Origin: Cytophagia bacterium
GTDB taxonomy: Bacteria; Bacteroidota; Bacteroidia; Cytophagales; Cyclobacteriaceae
Direction of reading: 5' to 3'
Length of the DNA: 5,918 bases
Assembly: GCA_013373005.1 (NCBI GenBank)
Contig: JABXIP010000128.1
Span: 1 to 5,918 of the forward strand
In this document: positions 1 through 5,918 of the stretch, one piece after another
Position numbering within the stretch: the stretch's first letter is position 1
Layout: every line of letters starts with the position of its first letter
The notes under the pieces: model-generated
Database searches by the model: none
The model's input: the letters and a program-made list of their open reading frames with translations, nothing else
What the model was told of the DNA's origin: nothing
Position numbers and translations under genes: made by a program

Positions 1-343
1 GCTCCACCTTGGCTATGCGCTGAAGGTTATCAACCACCTGCTGGTGTTTGTACTTCAGTTGAATGTCATAAGGAATATGCTGCCACTTACAGCCACCGCA
101 AGTGCCGAAATGCTCGCAGAACGGTTCCACACGATCTTTTGAATAAGAATGGAATTTCACTGGTGTTCCCTCCATAAAGCTGGGCTTCTTGCGGGTAATA
201 AGAACATCCACCACATCACCAGGAGCAACTTTTTCAATGAAAATTACCTGCTCATCCACACGAGCAATACATTTTCCCTCTGCAGCAATGCCTTCAACCA
301 ATACTTGTTCAAGTACCTTCTTTTTACCCCTGTATTTTGCCAT
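1..343 (-). CDS. rlmD: 23S rRNA (uracil-5-)-methyltransferase, RlmD/RumA type, N-terminal part (cut by window edge)
   Basis: The first 114 codons are visible and the gene continues past the left edge. The start is the ATG read from 343-341 (MAKYRGKKK). An in-frame stop lies upstream with no other ATG between. Residues 10 to about 65 resemble a TRAM RNA-binding domain (VEGIAAEGKCIARVD, then EKVAPGDVVDVLI). This is followed by C76-X5-C82-X2-C85 within CEHFGTCGGCKWQH, the spacing of three of the four cysteines that hold the 4Fe-4S cluster in RumA/RlmD. The fourth cysteine and the SAM-binding catalytic domain would lie outside the window. Family members use SAM to methylate C5 of a uridine in 23S rRNA. 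The exact target (the RlmD site, the RlmC site or a tRNA site) cannot be told from this fragment, so the symbol is provisional. It is transcribed divergently from the transporter operon and is probably unrelated to it. Confidence 0.88.
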   Translation of the reverse strand, partial: MAKYRGKKKVLEQVLVEGIAAEGKCIARVDEQVIFIEKVAPGDVVDVLITRKKPSFMEGTPVKFHSYSKDRVEPFCEHFGTCGGCKWQHIPYDIQLKYKHQQVVDNLQRIAKVE

Positions 344-347
344 ATCG

Positions 348-355
348 CAAAGGTA
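348..355 (-). promoter_or_regulatory. Candidate Bacteroidota -7 promoter element (TAnnTTTG) for the methyltransferase gene
   Basis: On the minus strand the bases read TACCTTTG, an exact match to the Bacteroidota housekeeping -7 consensus TAnnTTTG. A TTTG lies upstream at 378-381 (minus strand) with a 22-base spacer, slightly longer than the usual ~19. Only four bases separate the motif from the start codon, so a transcript from here would begin at or very near the ATG. The match is short and could be chance. A promoter further upstream is the alternative. Confidence 0.4.
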
Positions 356-491
356 ATTCTTTTGCTTGGTTCTTATTCAAACCAAAAAACATTGAAAAAA
401 CATAGAATGAAGGAGTAGGAGCTAATTGCTTGATAATCATTGAGTATTGGGGGAAAAGTGCAAAAAATAACAAGTTTCGACATGTTTTCTA

Positions 492-539
492 TTAAGGGGA
501 TAAGTCATCTTTAATTGTCAATTGATCGACTCTCCTTAA
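492..539 (+). promoter_or_regulatory. Long imperfect inverted repeat / hairpin upstream of the transporter gene
   Basis: TTAAGGGGA (492-500) pairs with TCTCCTTAA (531-539), giving nine pairs with one G-U wobble. Inside this, GTC (504-506) pairs with GAC (528-530), ATC (507-509) pairs with GAT (524-526) around a bulged C527, and AATT (513-516) pairs with AATT (520-523) around a GTC triloop. This totals about 19 pairs with three small bulges. No T-run follows, so it is not an intrinsic terminator. It could be a leader RNA structure if transcription starts upstream of 492, or a DNA dyad for a regulator. The pairing is seen in the sequence; the function is inferred. Confidence 0.45.
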
Positions 540-540
540 A

Positions 541-620
541 CTGTCTACTACTGAGTCAAGCTATCTACTACGCAGAAGCCCTGTCAGCTTAGGGCACCAT
601 TTACTTACTAAACAAAAACT
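541..620 (+). repeat. Degenerate 20-bp-periodic direct repeat before the transporter gene
   Basis: TCTACTAC occurs at 544-551 and again at 564-571, exactly 20 bp apart. Aligned over 20 bases, the 541 and 561 units match at 12 positions. CTGTC recurs at 541 and 581. TACTA occurs at 546, 566 and 606, so it stays in the same 20-bp register. The first two units are convincing; the third and fourth are weak. The spacing is close to two turns of the DNA helix, which would suit a protein binding repeatedly on one face, but no regulator is identified. Confidence 0.35.
578..595 (+). promoter_or_regulatory. Small hairpin in the putative 5' leader
   Basis: GCCCT (578-582) and AGGGC (591-595) form a perfect 5-bp stem with an 8-base loop, 29 bases before the transporter start codon. 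An alternative stem, AAGC (576-579) with GCTT (587-590), shares bases with it, so the two are mutually exclusive. It is too short to be called a regulatory element with confidence. Confidence 0.25.
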
Positions 621-624
621 TGTT

Positions 625-3600
625 ATGAGGAAAATTCTATCATGCTTATGCGTGGTGGTAATGCTTTGCTATGCCTCAGCGTTATCGGCACAAGACAGAG
701 TCATCTCAGGAAAGGTGACAGGCTCAGACGATGGATTACCGCTTCCGCAGGTATCCGTCTTTTTGAAAGGAACTAGCACAGGTATGCCTTCAGACCTTGA
801 AGGTAATTATAGACTAACTGTACCATCGACTGGGGGTACTTTGGTATTTCGATATTTAGGATACATAACCCAAGAGGTTGAAATAGGTGATAAAACCATT
901 ATCAATGTGGTATTGGTGCCTGATGTTGAAAACATTGGAGAAGTGGTGGTTACCGGTTATGGCGAATTTTCTAAGAAGAAATTCTCCGGTTCGGCCTCAC
1001 AGGTAACTTCTGAATCTATTGAAGATGTACCCATGGCCAACTTTGAACAAATTCTTCAAGGTCAGGCGTCAGGGTTACTGGTACAAAGTAGTAGTGGTCA
1101 GCCGGGTAGTGCAGCTGCCATAACCATTAGAGGAACAAACAGTATTAGCTCGGGAACAACCCCACTCTTTGTGGTAGATGGAGTTCCGGTTTCTGCTTCT
1201 CAGTTTGCCTCTATGAACCCCAATGATTTCGCTACAACCAACATTCTAAAAGATGCTTCGGCTACGGCCATGTATGGTTCCAGAGGAGCCAACGGGGTAA
1301 TTGTAATTACCACTAAGAAGGGTAAGCCAGGTCAACCATCTTTTACTTACAGCTATCAGTATGGTTGGAATCAGCAACTCACAAGAGACGATTTCCTTCC
1401 GGTAATGAACGGCCGTCAGAAAGTAGACTTTGAGCTGTTAACAGGAGGAAGCGGCTTGTCGGGAATGTCTGCTCAAGAGCTGGATGTGCTTAGAAATATC
1501 GATACCGATTGGGTACAGGAGATATTCAGAGTGGGTACGCTGCAATCGCATGAAGTAACAGCCTCTGGTGGAAACGAGAATACTACTTTCTATATCTCAG
1601 GAAACTACTTTTCACAGGAAGGTCATGTGATTAACACGGGACTCGACAGGTATACGCTTAGAGCGAATGTTAAAAACCAGTCGGGAAATTTCAACTTCGG
1701 CACAAACTTCTCTTTAGGATATACTGAGCAGCAGACAACTCTGGAAGGCAATGCTTTCATTGGTTCTCCACTCAATGCCATCTACTGGGCCAACCCTTAC
1801 GAAACGCCATATGATGCCAATGGAGATTACTCGGCCATTATGACTGGTCAGCCGAATGCTGTTCATGAGCTGATGGAAAACCCAAGAACTAATAATTCTG
1901 CAAGGGTTGTAGCGAATGTAAATATGGGTTATGATTTCCCATTTATGCCGGGTCTTTCTGCCCGAACCAATTGGGGTGTTGACTGGAGAGATGCAGAGGC
2001 CAGAACTTTTACAGATCCTTCTACCTATTCAGGTCAACAAAGCACCGGTAACCAAGGAGCTTTGGCCAGAGGTAATAGCAGAACCGCATCGTTTGTGGGA
2101 ACCACCTCTCTTAACTATGAGAGAAAATTCCGCAACGACCACGAATTGAATGTTGGCCTCTATCAGGAGATTAACTATACTGACTTCAGCTCATTTAATT
2201 TCACTGGTTTTGGAATTGTAGGAAGGCTGGAAAACGAGAATTCAATTACGGCCGGAACGAACTCTAATGGATTTATTCCAACTGTTGGAGGTAATGGAGT
2301 GCAAAGCTCACTGGCGTCATTCTTCGCACTGGCCGATTATGGCTTCGCAGAGAAGTATTTCCTTAGTGCTTCCGTTAGAAGAGATGGATCTTCGCGCTTT
2401 GGAGATAATAACAAATTCGCCACCTTTTACTCGGTAGGTGGTGCATGGATTGTTTCTGATGAAGACTTCCTGTCGGGAAATGGCACAATTGATAATCTGA
2501 AGTTAAGGGCTTCCTTCGGTACGGCCGGAAACCAAAACATTGGTGACTTTGGCTACATCGCTTTGGTGAACACTTTCACCGGAAACCCATATGACGGTTT
2601 GCCTGGCAAAACATTGGCCAATGTGCCGAACCCTGATTTGAAATGGGAGTCTAAGCAATCGTTCAATGTGGGTATAGATGTTGACTTGCTTGCCGGAAGA
2701 ATAAGCGGTAGCGTAGACTACTTTGTAGATGACACCAAAGACCTGTTGATGAATGCTCAGCTTTCAAGAACAACGGGTTTCCAATCACAACTTCAGAATG
2801 TAGGTCAGATTAGAAATTCGGGTGTAGAGCTTTCCCTAAAAACCACCAATATTCAATCAGGAGATTTTACCTGGGAAACCAGCGCTAATATTTCATACAT
2901 CAAAAATGAAGTAGTGAAGCTTGCCGATGGTCAAGATATCATTGGTGGAACAAGCATTATCAGAGAAGGTGAGCCAATCAATAGCACTTATGTAGTGCCT
3001 TATGTAGGGGTTAATCCGGCCAATGGAGATGCCCTATATCTCGACATCGATGGTAACATCACCAATCAATATGATCCGGATGATAGGAGAGTAGGCAAGC
3101 CAAGACAGGCTCCTTACTTCGGTGGATTTACGAACACCTTCCGTTACAAAGGCTTCACCCTAACGGCCTTCTTTAACTGGGTTTATGGTAATGAGGTCTA
3201 TAACAACGAAAGAACCAACATTGAAAACCCTACCTATTTTGTGGATGGCATGGCTGCATCACTGCTGAATGCCTGGCAAACACCGGGTCAGGTGACTGAT
3301 GTACCAAGAATTCAGACCATCAACGGGTTGACCACTAGTCCATTCCAATCGGCTACAACTCGCTATATCGAAGATGGGTCCTACCTGAGATTACGAAACG
3401 TGACTTTCAGCTACGCTTTCCCTGCAGATATGGTGAGAAGCTGGAGCCTGAAGAGTGTGCGTCTGTTTGTGCAAGGTCAAAACCTAATGACCTGGACCAA
3501 GTTTACCGGAACCGATCCTGAAACTGCCAATGGAGCATTTGTAGGAGCAGTATACCCGGCACTGAGGACATATACAGTGGGGATAAATGTTGGATTTTAA
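625..3600 (+). CDS. SusC/RagA family TonB-linked outer-membrane transporter
   Basis: A complete 991-aa protein, normal length for the family. Residues 1-22 are a Sec signal peptide (charged MRK, hydrophobic core, likely cleavage at ALSA|QDR). Residues about 25-100 are the carboxypeptidase-regulatory-like domain typical of SusC proteins. VVVTGYG at 108-113 marks the TonB-box region. Residues about 114-235 are the plug, with family hallmarks such as ITIRGTNS, PLFVVDGVP and the NILKDASATAMYGSRGANGV segment near 206-225. The rest is the 22-strand barrel, including RYIEDGSYLRLRNVTFSY (from 913) and FVQGQNLMTWTKFTGTDPE (ending at 966), and it ends in an outer-membrane-type terminal F. No STN domain precedes the first domain, so it is a plain transporter rather than an anti-sigma-linked signal transducer. 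It should import a ligand delivered by the SusD-like partner encoded 13 nt downstream, powered by TonB. The substrate (glycan, peptide or other) cannot be read from the sequence. Confidence 0.96.
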   Translation: MRKILSCLCVVVMLCYASALSAQDRVISGKVTGSDDGLPLPQVSVFLKGTSTGMPSDLEGNYRLTVPSTGGTLVFRYLGYITQEVEIGDKTIINVVLVPDVENIGEVVVTGYGEFSKKKFSGSASQVTSESIEDVPMANFEQILQGQASGLLVQSSSGQPGSAAAITIRGTNSISSGTTPLFVVDGVPVSASQFASMNPNDFATTNILKDASATAMYGSRGANGVIVITTKKGKPGQPSFTYSYQYGWNQQLTRDDFLPVMNGRQKVDFELLTGGSGLSGMSAQELDVLRNIDTDWVQEIFRVGTLQSHEVTASGGNENTTFYISGNYFSQEGHVINTGLDRYTLRANVKNQSGNFNFGTNFSLGYTEQQTTLEGNAFIGSPLNAIYWANPYETPYDANGDYSAIMTGQPNAVHELMENPRTNNSARVVANVNMGYDFPFMPGLSARTNWGVDWRDAEARTFTDPSTYSGQQSTGNQGALARGNSRTASFVGTTSLNYERKFRNDHELNVGLYQEINYTDFSSFNFTGFGIVGRLENENSITAGTNSNGFIPTVGGNGVQSSLASFFALADYGFAEKYFLSASVRRDGSSRFGDNNKFATFYSVGGAWIVSDEDFLSGNGTIDNLKLRASFGTAGNQNIGDFGYIALVNTFTGNPYDGLPGKTLANVPNPDLKWESKQSFNVGIDVDLLAGRISGSVDYFVDDTKDLLMNAQLSRTTGFQSQLQNVGQIRNSGVELSLKTTNIQSGDFTWETSANISYIKNEVVKLADGQDIIGGTSIIREGEPINSTYVVPYVGVNPANGDALYLDIDGNITNQYDPDDRRVGKPRQAPYFGGFTNTFRYKGFTLTAFFNWVYGNEVYNNERTNIENPTYFVDGMAASLLNAWQTPGQVTDVPRIQTINGLTTSPFQSATTRYIEDGSYLRLRNVTFSYAFPADMVRSWSLKSVRLFVQGQNLMTWTKFTGTDPETANGAFVGAVYPALRTYTVGINVGF

Positions 3601-3606
3601 AAGAAT

Positions 3607-3622
3607 GAGGACAATGAAAAAG
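3607..3622 (+). promoter_or_regulatory. Translation start context that fixes the SusD-like gene start
   Basis: The open frame begins at 3587, inside the transporter gene, and offers ATGs at 3587, 3605 and 3614. The third is preferred because it gives a compact lipoprotein signal beginning MKKH. Its context GACAATGAAAAAG (3610-3622) is also identical, base for base, to that at the start of the next gene (5052-5064). GAGG at 3607-3610 lies only three bases from the ATG, closer than a normal Shine-Dalgarno sequence. The start at 3605 remains possible. Confidence 0.5.
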
Positions 3623-5044
3623 CATATATTATTCATAGCGTCAATGTTGTTGATATCAACAGCTTGCCAGGATTTTGTAGACATTGAGCCGGATTATCAG
3701 GAAGAGATTTCCAACGGTTTGGTGGACATTGAAGATTACGAAGGAGCCACAATCGGTATTGTCTCTGCCATGAGAGCAGGAGCCTATTATGGTTCTACTT
3801 ACGGCTCACTGATGGAGATGATGGGTGAAGACTTATTTGAAACCCCGGAATCTTTGGGTAATAGCCGCGCCATGACGGACTGGATTTACACTTCAGCCAC
3901 GGGAACTGTTTCCAATTCATGGCTTCAGATTTATCAAGTGATTTTAAGAGCCAATACGGTTATTGTAGGAATAGATGATATTGAGGAAGACGTAGCTGGC
4001 AGAAAGAACAGATTGAAAGCTCAGGCCCTGGCTTTAAGGGCTTTCGCTCATTTCGATTTGCTTAGGGCCTATGGTCAGTCTTATGACAGAAACTCAACTG
4101 AGTTGGGTGTGCCGATTAAGACAGACATTGAAATCAGCTTGCCTGAAAGGGCTACCGTTGCAGAGGTTTACGATCAGGTTTATGCTGATATCAATGAGGC
4201 TATGACTTTGTTCGATAATATGGATGTGGACGATACGGATATTGCTAAAACCTTCTTCAGCAAACTGGCTACTCAGGCATTAGCTGCCAGAGTTTCGCTT
4301 TACGCAGGGCTCGATGCTGAAGCAGTGAGCTATGCTACGAGCGTAATTGATGACTCAAGAACTGGTTTGGTGTCTAACAACAATTATCCGTTGCTATGGG
4401 CTCAACCAAAAGCCGATGGAACCACTTTGGCTTCAGAAGTCATCTTCGAAATAGCCTTCACTTTTGGTCAGGATACAAGAATTGGCTCTCCGGTTTATTT
4501 TGTGCCGAACAACCGGGTGGCCTTCAGACCTTCTTCCATTTGGTTAGATCTATTTGGAGCTACACCGGCTGATGATGCCAGATATAACTCTTATGTAAGG
4601 GCAGACTCAAGAAGAGGTGGGGCCATTATTCCAAGTAAGTATGAGGCAAATGATGGGTTCTTAAGCTTCAAAGCGCTTCGCTTGAGTGAAATGTACCTGA
4701 TCAGAGCTGAGGCTTATGCCAATCAAGGCTCGAGTGCACTGGCTTCTACCGACTTGAATACGCTTCGTGCAGCGAGAATTACTGGCTATACAAATGAGAG
4801 CCTAACAGGCACTGCCCTAATGAACGCCATTAAGGTGGAGCGTAGGAAAGAGTTGTTTATGGAAGGACACCGTTGGTTTGATATCAGACGCTTCGGTGAT
4901 GGCATTACTCGCGGACCGGATTTCGCAGCCCCAGCTGTAACCCAGTCTATTCCGGCAGGAAACTTCAGATTCGTTTGGCCAATCCCTCAAGACGAAATTG
5001 ACGCCAACCCGAATATGGCAGATCAGCAAAACCCTAACTATTAA
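3614..5044 (+). CDS. SusD/RagB family surface lipoprotein (nutrient-binding partner of SusC)
   Basis: From the ATG at 3614 the protein has 476 aa, normal for the family. MKKHILFIASMLLISTAC is a lipoprotein signal with the lipidated cysteine at 18. Ser at -3 is not the classic Leu, but C followed by QDFVDIEP is typical of SusD proteins. The N-terminal SusD-like domain contains RLKAQALALRAFAHFDLLRAYG (133-154, the TPR-like helix hallmark). The C-terminal RagB/SusD domain contains LRLSEMYLIRAEAYA (355-369), ERRKELFMEGHRWFDIRRFG (409-428) and VWPIPQDEIDANPNM near the end. Family members sit on the cell surface as a hinged lid over the SusC barrel and capture ligand. The gene starts 13 nt after the transporter stop and is followed 11 nt later by the third gene, so the three are almost certainly co-transcribed. 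No ligand can be assigned, since binding residues in this family vary with substrate. Confidence 0.96.
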   Translation: MKKHILFIASMLLISTACQDFVDIEPDYQEEISNGLVDIEDYEGATIGIVSAMRAGAYYGSTYGSLMEMMGEDLFETPESLGNSRAMTDWIYTSATGTVSNSWLQIYQVILRANTVIVGIDDIEEDVAGRKNRLKAQALALRAFAHFDLLRAYGQSYDRNSTELGVPIKTDIEISLPERATVAEVYDQVYADINEAMTLFDNMDVDDTDIAKTFFSKLATQALAARVSLYAGLDAEAVSYATSVIDDSRTGLVSNNNYPLLWAQPKADGTTLASEVIFEIAFTFGQDTRIGSPVYFVPNNRVAFRPSSIWLDLFGATPADDARYNSYVRADSRRGGAIIPSKYEANDGFLSFKALRLSEMYLIRAEAYANQGSSALASTDLNTLRAARITGYTNESLTGTALMNAIKVERRKELFMEGHRWFDIRRFGDGITRGPDFAAPAVTQSIPAGNFRFVWPIPQDEIDANPNMADQQNPNY

Positions 5045-5055
5045 AGCTTAAGACA

Positions 5056-5859
5056 ATGAAAAAGTTAATGAAGAAAATATTTGTCGGAGCCCTCATAGCG
5101 GGAATGGTCGGCCTTTCCGGCTGTGATGAGCAGGATTTCCTTTTCACTGGGCCACACTTTGTATCCTTTACACAGGAATCCATTTCACTAAGTGAAAATG
5201 CATCAGGTCCATTAAGTACAATGGTTCAGATTTCGCAAACTCAGGATTTTGATGTTCAGGTTGAATTCGAAGTATCTGCCGAAGGCGCTGTTGAGGGTAC
5301 AGATTACAATGTGCTCACTACCAGCCCGGTTACTATTCCTGCAGGTTCTTTTGAAGCACCGATTCAAATTGAGCCTATTGACAATAGTGATTTCGAGACG
5401 GCTGCCAGAAAGGTGACCTTCACCATTACTTCGGCCAGCAATGATATTGGAGTGGAAGTAAACCCCACTTCGGAAATAAACATTGTCAATGACGACTGCC
5501 CGTCTAAGTCTAACATATGGTGGGGAAATGTCACCTTAGTAGATGTTGGTTACGCAACCACCGGTGGTACAGGAAGTGCCAATTCCAATGGAGATTGTGA
5601 TGTATTGGTGATTGAAGGTGACCTGATTGGTGGTGCAGTAGCGGCTGTGACCTATTACCTCACACCGGCATCTGATGGTGCGTCTACCGGAACTATTGAA
5701 GCTCCGAAAGGACTCTATGACTGTTGTGCTACTGCCTATGAATATGAGGCGACAGGTACTTACGATGAGACCACTCAAACCATTCTGCTCGACTATATTT
5801 TCTATAGAGCCGATGGTTCTGTGTTCTGGACTGGTCAAACCATTATTACTCCGAATTAG
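5056..5859 (+). CDS. Accessory lipoprotein with Calx-beta-like domain and unrecognised four-cysteine C-terminal domain
   Basis: A 267-aa lipoprotein. MKKLMKKIFVGALIAGMVGL leads to a classic LSGC lipobox with the acylated cysteine at 23. A second in-frame ATG (codon 5) is possible, but the first keeps the same start context as the gene before it. Residues about 35-147 resemble a Calx-beta fold: SFTQESISLSENAS, then EGTDYNV, VTIPAGS, IEPIDNSDFE and INIVNDD, with acidic residues E47, D83, D109, D112 and E114 where such domains often bind calcium. Residues 148-267 are beta-rich, with cysteines at 148, 181, 223 and 224 and a YEATGTYDETTQTILLDY segment. I do not recognise this part by name. Being last in a SusC-SusD operon, it probably acts at the cell surface with the transporter, in the position of SusE/SusF-like or other surface-binding proteins. 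Binding of ligand or stabilisation of the complex is inferred only. It ends with tandem stops (TAGTAG). Confidence 0.85.
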   Translation: MKKLMKKIFVGALIAGMVGLSGCDEQDFLFTGPHFVSFTQESISLSENASGPLSTMVQISQTQDFDVQVEFEVSAEGAVEGTDYNVLTTSPVTIPAGSFEAPIQIEPIDNSDFETAARKVTFTITSASNDIGVEVNPTSEINIVNDDCPSKSNIWWGNVTLVDVGYATTGGTGSANSNGDCDVLVIEGDLIGGAVAAVTYYLTPASDGASTGTIEAPKGLYDCCATAYEYEATGTYDETTQTILLDYIFYRADGSVFWTGQTIITPN

Positions 5860-5882
5860 TAGATAGATAGCAATACAAAAAG

Positions 5883-5910
5883 GCGCCTCTATTTTAGGGG
5901 CGCTTTTTTT
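5883..5910 (+). terminator. Intrinsic (rho-independent) terminator of the transporter operon
   Basis: GCGCCTCT (5883-5890) pairs with AGGGGCGC (5896-5903) as an 8-bp stem with one G-U wobble and an ATTTT loop. Seven T follow directly (5904-5910). An A-run at 5877-5881 mirrors the T-run, so the element may also stop transcription arriving from the right on the minus strand. It lies 23 nt after the stop codon of the third gene and marks the operon end. Confidence 0.92.
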
Positions 5911-5918
5911 ATGCTTTA

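Larger units (their letters stand above)
344..624. other. Divergent intergenic region, probable regulatory region and 5' leader of the transporter operon
   Basis: These 281 bases separate two divergent genes. No open frame here looks protein-coding: the one plus-strand frame that reaches in (149-418) is the shadow of the methyltransferase. I find no exact TAnnTTTG promoter on the plus strand, so the operon's promoter is not located. The half nearest the transporter is structured, with a long imperfect hairpin at 492-539, a degenerate repeat at 541-620 and a short hairpin at 578-595. The last 15 bases before the transporter ATG are A/T-rich without a Shine-Dalgarno sequence, typical for this phylum. 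Confidence 0.7.

Noticed and set aside
149..418. Plus-strand open frame of 89 codons
   Set aside because: It lies mostly antisense to the methyltransferase, whose TRAM and cysteine-cluster motifs are clear. The translated product shows no family features.
518..525. Palindrome TCAATTGA as a separate operator
   Set aside because: Its bases are already explained as the top of the 492-539 hairpin, and an 8-base A/T-rich palindrome is common by chance.
1931..2149. Plus-strand 72-codon frame inside the transporter gene
   Set aside because: It is an out-of-frame shadow within a continuous, well-conserved SusC coding region.
3587..3613. Upstream start for the SusD-like gene, overlapping the transporter stop
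   Set aside because: It would put MLDFKRMRT before the lipoprotein signal, giving an atypically long charged leader. The ATG at 3614 gives a compact signal and the same start context as the next gene.
3484..3684. Minus-strand 66-codon frame across the SusC-SusD junction
   Set aside because: It is antisense to two confidently identified genes and has no recognisable features.
4817..5029. Minus-strand 70-codon frame inside the SusD-like gene
   Set aside because: It is antisense to the conserved C-terminal SusD motifs; a shadow.
5536..5838. Minus-strand 100-codon frame opposite the third gene
   Set aside because: The low-complexity, Ser/Thr/Ile-rich translation is that of a reverse-strand shadow. 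The plus strand has a lipoprotein signal, plausible domains and a terminator in the right place.
5675..5866. Plus-strand 63-codon frame overlapping the end of the third gene
   Set aside because: It is a +1 frame shadow. The main frame remains open to its own stop and no frameshift signal is evident.
5857..5870. TAGTAGATAGATAG run after the third gene
   Set aside because: It is a tandem stop plus a very short tetranucleotide repeat. Too short to be more than sequence coincidence.

Overview
The window looks like chromosomal DNA from a member of the Bacteroidota. The evidence is a back-to-back SusC/RagA and SusD/RagB pair, a family arrangement essentially confined to that phylum, together with a Bacteroidota-style promoter motif (TAnnTTTG) and weak Shine-Dalgarno sequences. 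Moderate GC and the protein style suggest an environmental or marine Cytophagales-like lineage, but that finer placement is only a guess.

Layout: (1) Bases 1-343, minus strand, hold the N-terminal part of an RlmD/RumA-type 23S rRNA uracil-5-methyltransferase (TRAM domain plus an iron-sulfur cysteine cluster). It runs off the left edge. (2) Bases 344-624 are a divergent intergenic region with no convincing gene. It holds a TAnnTTTG motif just upstream of the methyltransferase start, a long imperfect hairpin (492-539), a degenerate 20-bp-periodic repeat (541-620) and a small hairpin (578-595). (3) Bases 625-5859, plus strand, are a compact three-gene operon: a 991-aa SusC-like TonB-dependent transporter, a 476-aa SusD-like surface lipoprotein, and a 267-aa lipoprotein with a Calx-beta-like domain followed by an unrecognised four-cysteine domain. 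The intergenic gaps are 13 and 11 nt. (4) A strong intrinsic terminator at 5883-5910 closes the operon.

Expected working model from family knowledge: the SusD-like lipoprotein caps the extracellular face of the SusC-like barrel and captures ligand. The barrel imports the ligand using TonB energy. The third lipoprotein is probably an accessory surface protein, in the position taken by SusE/SusF or other surface glycan-binding proteins. No glycoside hydrolase, peptidase, sulfatase, sigma/anti-sigma pair or sensor lies in the window, and the terminator makes this a self-contained uptake operon whose cargo cannot be named from the sequence.

No wholly new system is evident. The parts most worth a second look are the structured leader before the transporter gene and the C-terminal domain of the third protein.
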